Shown: in pieces, positions 33,601 to 39,071 of the stretch | Layout: each line of letters opens with the position of its first letter | How positions within the stretch are numbered: the first letter of the stretch is position 1 | DNA from: Hymenopellis radicata | Taxonomy: Eukaryota; Basidiomycota; Agaricomycetes; Agaricales; Physalacriaceae | Reading direction: 5' to 3' | Length of the DNA: 39,071 bases | Assembly (NCBI GenBank): GCA_015501595.1 | Contig: JADNRX010000485.1 | Coordinates: 1-39,071 of the forward strand | Notes under the pieces: model-generated | The model's database searches: none | Told to the model about the DNA's origin: nothing | What the model saw: only the letters and a program-made list of their open reading frames with translations | Made by a program: the position numbers and the translations under genes

Positions 33601-34283
33601 TCTTCCATCACATCCCCAGGCGTCTACCCACATTCTAAAACGTCGGCGGCATCGATGTGTACCAGTACTTATGGGCTCTTCTATTCCAAGAAGCGACATC
33701 GATGAACATCGAGAGAAACACCGAATTGTCATGTTGGCACTGTTTCATCCGTGGAGGCGTTCCCTATGTAATCCCTTGAAGTCATCCGATGATGCTTGGG
33801 AGCGTGCGTGGCAAGATGTTCAGCAATCGTTGACAAAAACCAACTTGGTGATCATCAGCCATATGCAGGAACAGTGGGAATGCCGAAAGGCTGCCGCAGA
33901 TTTTTCAGCTATGAACAAAGCTCGCTATGCGTCTTTCCGAGCCTCTGTTTCTCTTCGAGGTGATCCCGAGTTGAGTAATGAGCTGATGGAGGATATGGAT
34001 TGGCAGCTAGGCCAGGCGTCGACCTCGGATGCCCTTGGATTAACGGAGACTAATGAAGATGTTGACGATATCGATAATTCGGAAGTTACATTATCACCCG
34101 CCCTCGCTCTATTTAAACGGAAAGCCGAAGCAGTACACCTCCATTTCGCTATCGCTGCCTCCTTTCAAGGACCCCAACCGGGCCACGCCACCAGGGTCGG
34201 TGTTGACGAGCGCGAGAAAGCTCGACTTATATCAAACGCTCTATCGGATGAACGTCAAGCGCGCAAAGCGAAAAAAAATCAAG
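30614..34283 (+). pseudogene. Helitron Rep (HUH endonuclease) region, frameshifted
   Basis: The Rep protein would nick and rejoin DNA in rolling-circle transposition. The DUF6570-like part runs from 30614 to 31340 (GCWLGDIPEELTDLTFAEEL, IERALRWLKKHNRLYYDIT). An intron at 31341-31387 leads into the Helitron-like N domain (LYGMLWPTLFPYGVGMF). Rep motifs are FFTLNPADAHNP, the two-histidine motif HLHILIWL (about 32302-32325) and the two-tyrosine motif GVYMTNYTTK (about 32834-32863). Between the last two, conserved sequence jumps frame twice, near 32750 and near 32812, so Rep cannot be made whole. Downstream, ELSGQQVASSLLG and HPQASTHIL are intact, with clean introns at 33211-33268, 33499-33551 and 34284-34335. 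Confidence 0.85.
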
Positions 34284-34335
34284 GTATGATCTCCCTACGT
34301 TTATCCATGGCTCTCTTACACCCCAATCAACTCAG

Positions 34336-36251
34336 ACAAAAACTCCGAAGACCACGATACACCCGCAAAACACAAAAATCATACCCGTGATCCCCACGAC
34401 CCCATTCTAACCAATTTGCGCGATGAGCTAGCTAGAGCTGAAAGGCGAGTAGCTGCTCAACATTGTAACGATCCCATGTATTGGGCGAGGATGCATCGCT
34501 GGCACCATGAAGCGATCGCTGTCTCAAATACAATGACACTGAATCGCAAGCAGAAGATTGTGTTTTTGCTCATAGTGAGCAGCCGGATCGCTCGTGCCGC
34601 CACGGGCGAAGAAGCTCCCTTTCGGATCATCGTTGGTGGATCTGGTGGAACGGGAAAGTCTCATATATATGAGGCTTTACGCTTATGGTATGAACGCATA
34701 GGCGAGCCGAATGCGTTAACGTTCACGGCACCCACCGGGATAGCAGCTGCTAATATTCAGGGATCTACCATTCACTCCGAACTTTCCCTCAGACTGAAAT
34801 ATGATCAGCTAACAAATCCCAACTCGGCTTGTCTAGAAAAGCTTGCGGCTCGGCTTGCGTCCATGCGAGTATTGATCATTGACGAGTTCTATCTGTTAGG
34901 CTGTTGCGACTTTCTCAAAGTATGCCGCAACCTCAACCTTGCTCGAAGCTGTTCTGATGATGCTTTTGGCGGCGTTGATCTGATTCTTTCCGGCGACCAA
35001 TTTCAGCTACCTTGTCCCAAGTCGACGCCATTGTACAAGCAATCGGTAACAACATCCCTGCTTAGTGCGCATTCCACCCTTCATGGACTTCATGGCGACA
35101 ATCGAGAAGCTGTAGAGGCAGTGAAAAACTTCTGGACTATCCCGCGGTGCATCATTCTGGACGACATCGTACGCCAAAGAAATCCTAGATATGTCGCACT
35201 TCTCGAACGCCTGCGCTATGGTAACTGTACCATCTCGGGTCCCGACAACGATCTCGACTTCTTGAAACGCTTTCGCCTGAGTGCTCGGCGCGCATCAGAC
35301 TCCGTCGATCACGCTGACATCCTGCAATGGATTCTGCACCCAGAAAGCGCTCCTCCGTTCATTACATATACCAACGCTGTTCGAGACGAGCACAACTGGT
35401 GTATAGCTAAGGCGTTTGCCACGACGACAGGTGGGGAGTTTGCCGTATACTATTCATACGACACTGTGGGTACCGGAAGTCGTCGAATGGCTCTTGCTGG
35501 TAAAAAAATTATTATTTTTGACTTAGCTTTCGACCCTACTAAAACTCTTATAGGGCAAAATGCTTTGGATGCTTGGAACATGTCTCCAAAAATACAATGC
35601 TCACGATCTCGCAGGACGTTTACCATTAACAATTGGCATGCCAATTATTGTAGTTGACAATGTTGCCGTGGAACTGGGTCTTTGCAACGGCAGTCCCGGA
35701 ACCCTCGTCAATATACAATATTTGGTTAACCGTGGTAAGCGCTACGCGGTTTCGGTGGAACTCGACGTTCCCAGGTATACATCTCCGGATAAACATGCGC
35801 CACATCCCAATCGTGTTTTAGTACCCCTAACACACTTTCCACTCACATATCAAAGCACCACCAATGGCAAAACTTACTATGCTCGGCGTGAACAGGTTCC
35901 CATCATACCCGGCTTTGCTTTCACCGCACATAACTCACAGAGTCGGTCGCTTGATAAAGTTACCGTGCATCTCGAAAGCGCCGCCTCCACGGCGACAGCG
36001 TATGTCATGCTCTCCAGAATCAAATGCAATGAGCACGGGCCTGCGGGCTTGAGAATATTTGGGATGTGTCGGCGAGCAAGATCTCAAAACATGCTCCGGA
36101 AGAAGTTCGCGCAGAAGAGAGGCGGCTGAAGGATTTGCAACGAGCGACATTGTACGAGGCGGGAAATTCCCTACGGTGGTATACAGAGGCGAACGGGCGA
36201 TGCTTTAATATAATGTTATATTATTTACTGAAGTGTTCGGAGCCTTGCTGA
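34336..36251 (+). pseudogene. Helitron Pif1-like helicase region, frameshifted
   Basis: The helicase would unwind DNA during transposition. It contains Walker A (GGSGGTGKS at about 34636-34662), a motif with TFTAPTGIAAANIQGSTIHS, Walker B-like VLIIDEF, and LILSGDQFQLPC. At about 35585-35592 an A5 run shifts the frame: the text after it (YNAHDLAGRLPLTIGMPIIV) is one base out. The C-terminal motifs (GFAFTAHNSQSRSLDKVTV, YVMLSRIK) follow in the new frame. A second shift near 36060 moves the last part (HAPEEVRAEERRLKDLQRAT) out of frame. One of these lesions is a homopolymer and might be a sequencing error, but together they indicate decay. Confidence 0.85.
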
Positions 36252-36462
36252 GCTGTCAGGGCACCCTGAAGTCTATGGAAAGCTGGACGATCACGCTCGT
36301 TTTGGGCCAGGATGCCCTGTTTCATGTCTGAATATAGTCGAGAGACCCCAAGAACTCCTCCCTAGCATTTATGAACTGCCACACATCTAAATTTATCCAC
36401 GCGACCAAGCCAAAAATACCGAAAATCAGCAACATCAATTCCATGAATTATCAGTACGCAGA

Positions 36463-36503
36463 CATAAGTCCATATAAGTCCGTCTAAGTCCATATCTAAG
36501 TCC
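36463..36503. repeat. Short tandem repeat of TAAGTCC
   Basis: Four copies of (T/C)AAGTCC spaced 10-12 bp apart: ATAAGTCCATATAAGTCC then GTCTAAGTCC and ATATCTAAGTCC. It lies between the Helitron and the end of the dioxygenase gene and could belong to either element's flank. Confidence 0.7.
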
Positions 36504-36571
36504 AAAAGCATCCTAAACCTTCAATTCGTTCGCTATAAAGTTGAATCACGATGATTCCTATGACTATAAAT

Positions 36572-38221
36572 CTAAACTACAGGAAATGCAGCTAAATTAT
36601 GAGCTATACCAAAACTAGCATCAAGATCCTGACCACGACGGTTGTACACATACTTGAACAAGCAACCTGCCGAATAGAGAACAAAGGCACCTCGAATCAC
36701 TCCGTCCTGGATGATGGCAAAGTTACCATGAACGACTAGAGCCGATGGCAATAGAATCATATTGCCTGGTGGAAATTCCACAATCACTCCAAGATCCCAC
36801 AGAATGAGATGACCGCCTCGCGTCGAATCATAGTTCCCTAGAGCCCAAACGGCGCACATTCCCCGTCGAAGATTCATAGTGTCGAGATGGAAGCGTGTCC
36901 AGGCATCTGGTGGAAAATTAATATGACATGCTGCAAAACAGCACCGTTCGTATAGTCGCATGAGAGTGGGATCCTCCGAAATAACACTTGCTAGGCAGTC
37001 GTCATACTCAAGCCATGTATCAGGGTAGAAGTCACGCAAAGCGTCTATAAAACTCGTCAACAGCTGATTTCAAGGCTTTGTGAGATACAAACCACTGGAG
37101 TACTCTCCCATAATCTCAAATGCCTTCCAGTCTAGAAGATCACGAAGGAGAGCGGTTTCAATAGCCGAATTTGCGAAATTGTGTGGCTTCGATGACCGTG
37201 TATTCGCTGTGATCCCAACGCCACAGCTATAGTACTCCCCGCGCCGCGAAATGCTGGTTTCCCTATGCTTAGTCAACTTCTCCTGAATCTCAGTCATATC
37301 TCGACAGGCCTGAGTTGCGAGATCGGACCAGTTCTGCACTGGCGGGGATCCTACCAGGATGGATGCACGATGTCCATGAATATCTAAGATACTCCGATGA
37401 TCGTCTCTGCATACTCTTATTAGCTTATCAGCATCCGTAAAGAAATCAGTGCTACACACCCTCCCGACCATGGAATATATTTTAAACCACAACTTATGAA
37501 TTTGGAAAGATCGTTAATTGTGTAAATTCGTCGATCCGTAGGATATACGGCTCCTTTCCAATGTTCACGTCTTGATGTCTTTGTAGTCGCCGACGAAGAT
37601 GAAGCTATCCACAAAGGTACAGCAATGTCTGTAGGGGACGTGTCCATGGACTCGTCAGCGGATGAAGGGAGATCAACGTCCATGAGCTTCGAGACTGGCG
37701 ATGCCGGCTCGGAGAACAGAGGAGATGGCGGGGCGGAGAACAGAGGAGATGCCGACGCGCAGAACAGAGGAGATCCTGGTGCAGAGAATAGTGGTGACAT
37801 CTGTTCAGAGGAAATGGCCGTCGCCTCCAGGAAGAGGCGTGATCCAGGTAAGAGTACAGATGACGTTGGTTCACGTTCATTCGAGTGAGCTACAGCTTAA
37901 TTGAAAGGTATATCAGTGGTATATCTTAATGGATAGTATCTATCACCTTCTGCCATCCGCTCATCAGCGTCCCCTTCCGGCATAATAGATCTCGAGTCCT
38001 CTGTATCCTCACCAGCGAATCTGCTATCATGTGCCCTCCTCTGCTGCAGATTGTAGCTTCCTAAAACTGAGGCTCCGGCATCTGCATCGTCAGCTGTATT
38101 CAGCCGTGCGCTGCGTCGAGTTGGCAGGACTCCTCCTTCTACAGTGATTTAAAACCCGTTGAGATCGTCACTCAGAATAGTTGCACTGTCAGGCAGAACG
38201 AACCGTCGTTGGCGGCTGCAT
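36572..38221 (-). CDS. TET/JBP-like 2-oxoglutarate/Fe(II) dioxygenase, with in-frame TGA
   Basis: Proteins of this family oxidise 5-methylcytosine or thymine in DNA; Basidiomycota have large lineage-specific expansions. Proposed exons: 38221-38200 (tentative), 38138-37947, 37895-37460, 37415-36572; all joints are in phase, about 497 codons. The N-terminus has RRSARLN and an 8-residue repeat (SPLFSAPG). The middle has VYPTDRRIYTIND, YIPWSGGVCRDDHRSILD and RRGEYYSCGVGI. The catalytic half has RFHLDTMNLRRGMCAVWALG (Fe ligands H and D), GGHLILWDLGVIVEFPPGN, SALVVHGNF (third Fe ligand H) and an Arg before FVLYSAGCLFKYV for 2-oxoglutarate. An in-frame TGA at 37070-37072 sits inside conserved sequence (LYLTKP, stop, NQLLTSFIDAL), so this copy may be a pseudogene. 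Confidence 0.8.
37690..37800 (-). repeat. 24-bp minisatellite encoding an 8-residue repeat
   Basis: GAGAACAGAGGAGAT-type units recur every 24 bp (starts at about 37712, 37736, 37760, 37784 on the plus strand). On the coding strand they give SPLFSAPG, SPLFCASA, SPLFSAPP and SPLFSEPA in the disordered N-terminus of the dioxygenase. Being a multiple of three, copy-number changes keep the frame. Confidence 0.85.
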
Positions 38222-39071
38222 GTCAGCAGGTTTGGCAGGTCGCATGGAGTCTGAATGTCCTTTGTCTGCATGAATCTGATGAGACGCCGTGGGGTGTGGG
38301 GAACAAGCGGACGACGTCACATCTTTTAATTATAGCATCTGATCCGGTCCGGAGCATCTTGACTCTCACCATCATCTCTGATCGTCCATCAACGCTCAAG
38401 GGTTGGTCACCCTGTGTGGCTCTTCTATTACACCATGGGATGGAGCTCCTTCGTTCAAATGGACCTCACTCTGGTGCGTGCTTGAGCTCTCATTCCCATA
38501 CTCTAGCTGAGATAGGTCTTGGCAGCTCAGAGGGCGACTTACGCATGGAGGCCGCGTGTGACGGAGTAGTGCGTCGAGGATGGGAGTCTCCGGGAGGCCC
38601 CACCAATGTCGTCCTTTTCTATGGCTGTGAAGCCTGTTATCGAGCATCCCAGTCATCGTGAGTTGATGCTATGATATACTTTCCGTCAAGTCTCACGCCT
38701 GTTGTAGCTATCGAAGAAGATGCCGTAGACCTCACGCAGACGAGTCATATCAGCAGACCCTCCAGAGAGCCCGGCGCTGTCGATAAAGATACCGTTTATT
38801 GTACTACAAACTTCTGCAGCGTGTCAGTAAGACTGTGAGAATTATGACATCAAGCACCAGTCGTGAATGGCCAAAAATGCGACATTTACGACTCGCCATT
38901 GACGTCATGGCCTTATCTTCCCACCACTTCATCCTGGACCTCTCAGAGTGTCCATACAGCTATCCAGCCTCTGCCGGGACATCCTCGACCTTCGAGCCGC
39001 TATAGGATCCGACTGGCTCTGAGCCAGCGAGCTCGTTTGGCTCCGTGCTGGCGAGACTGGTGTCGTTTGGC
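38222..39071. other. Right end with no supported gene
   Basis: A 150-codon plus-strand frame (38209-38661) and an 86-codon minus-strand frame (38396-38656) overlap here. Neither resembles a known protein, and neither forms a convincing spliced model. The last 70 bp carry repeated CGTTTGGC words and a GGCTCTGAGCC palindrome. Part of this must be upstream sequence of the dioxygenase gene. Confidence 0.4.

Larger units (their letters stand above)
29256..36250 (+). mobile_element. Decayed Helitron (DUF6570-Rep-Helicase type)
   Basis: A long plus-strand coding region carries the parts of a eukaryotic rolling-circle transposon in the usual order: an N-terminal region with DUF6570, the Helitron-like N / HUH Rep domain, and a Pif1-like helicase. 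Bounds given are those of the coding region. I could not find convincing 5' TC or 3' CTRR-plus-hairpin termini, so the true ends are unknown. At least four frameshifts in conserved parts indicate it is no longer autonomous. Several internal introns splice cleanly in phase. Confidence 0.9.

Noticed and set aside
36130..36571. Short hairpins such as CAGGGCACCCTG as the Helitron 3' terminus
   Set aside because: None is followed within about 10 bp by a CTRR end, so the terminus cannot be assigned.
37416..37459. Apparent frameshift in the dioxygenase after YIPWSGG
   Set aside because: A 44-bp GT-AG intron restores GGVCRDDHRSILD in phase.
38209..38661. A 150-codon plus-strand frame as a gene
   Set aside because: No recognisable similarity, no splice context, and it overlaps the probable 5' region of the minus-strand dioxygenase.

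Overview
The window is nuclear DNA from a filamentous fungus, most likely an agaricomycete (mushroom-forming basidiomycete). The evidence is short (about 45-60 bp) GT-AG introns splitting almost every gene, a siderophore transporter, an NHA1-type antiporter, Agaricomycete-type multicopy orphan genes, a TET/JBP-like dioxygenase and a DUF6570-type Helitron. I could not fix the species. All identifications come from reading translations and splice phases by eye; no database search was run. Intron and exon ends are my own models.

Left part (1-17.1 kb, ordinary gene content). 120-2564 (-) is a 12-exon siderophore-iron transporter. Upstream of it lies an inverted pair of the iron GATA-factor site ATCAGATAA (2891-2923). 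3.0-6.5 kb is a tandem duplication around a GNAT acetyltransferase gene: a frameshifted copy (4211-4922), an intact copy (5594-6303) and a partial third tail. 8163-10889 (+) is a complete plasma-membrane Na+/H+ antiporter, followed by a decayed copy of part of its tail. 11682-14435 (+) is a complete 19-exon acyl-CoA (AMP-forming) ligase with a 7-nt microexon and two GC-AG introns. 14732-17065 (-) is a 677-residue protein of unknown function.

Middle part (17.1-29 kb, accessory). After a gene-poor stretch with a GTAAATTAC repeat cluster come two divergently transcribed paralogues with a nucleotidyltransferase-like GS...DLD motif (18837-20055 (-), 20223-21574 (+)), only 167 bp apart. Next is a run of minus-strand genes: a small orphan ORF (22738-23094), two paralogues of an orphan family (23274-24120 and 25768-26939) and an F-box protein (27596-28835). 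Dispersed CGGGT/ACCCG-rich repeats lie between them. A ~70-bp leader is shared by the small ORF and the F-box gene.

Right part (29.2-39 kb, mobile and epigenetic). 29256-36250 (+) is a decayed, intron-containing Helitron (DUF6570, HUH Rep and Pif1-like helicase regions) with several frameshifts. 36572-38221 (-) is a TET/JBP-like 2-oxoglutarate/Fe(II) dioxygenase gene with an 8-residue N-terminal repeat and one in-frame TGA. The last ~850 bp hold nothing I can identify.

The genes do not form one pathway. The left part offers iron uptake, cation homeostasis and acyl activation. The right part is a repeat- and transposon-rich island of lineage-expanded families. I did not find a clearly new multi-gene system. 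The best leads are the divergent nucleotidyltransferase-like pair, the orphan family with its shared leader, and the dioxygenase beside the Helitron.
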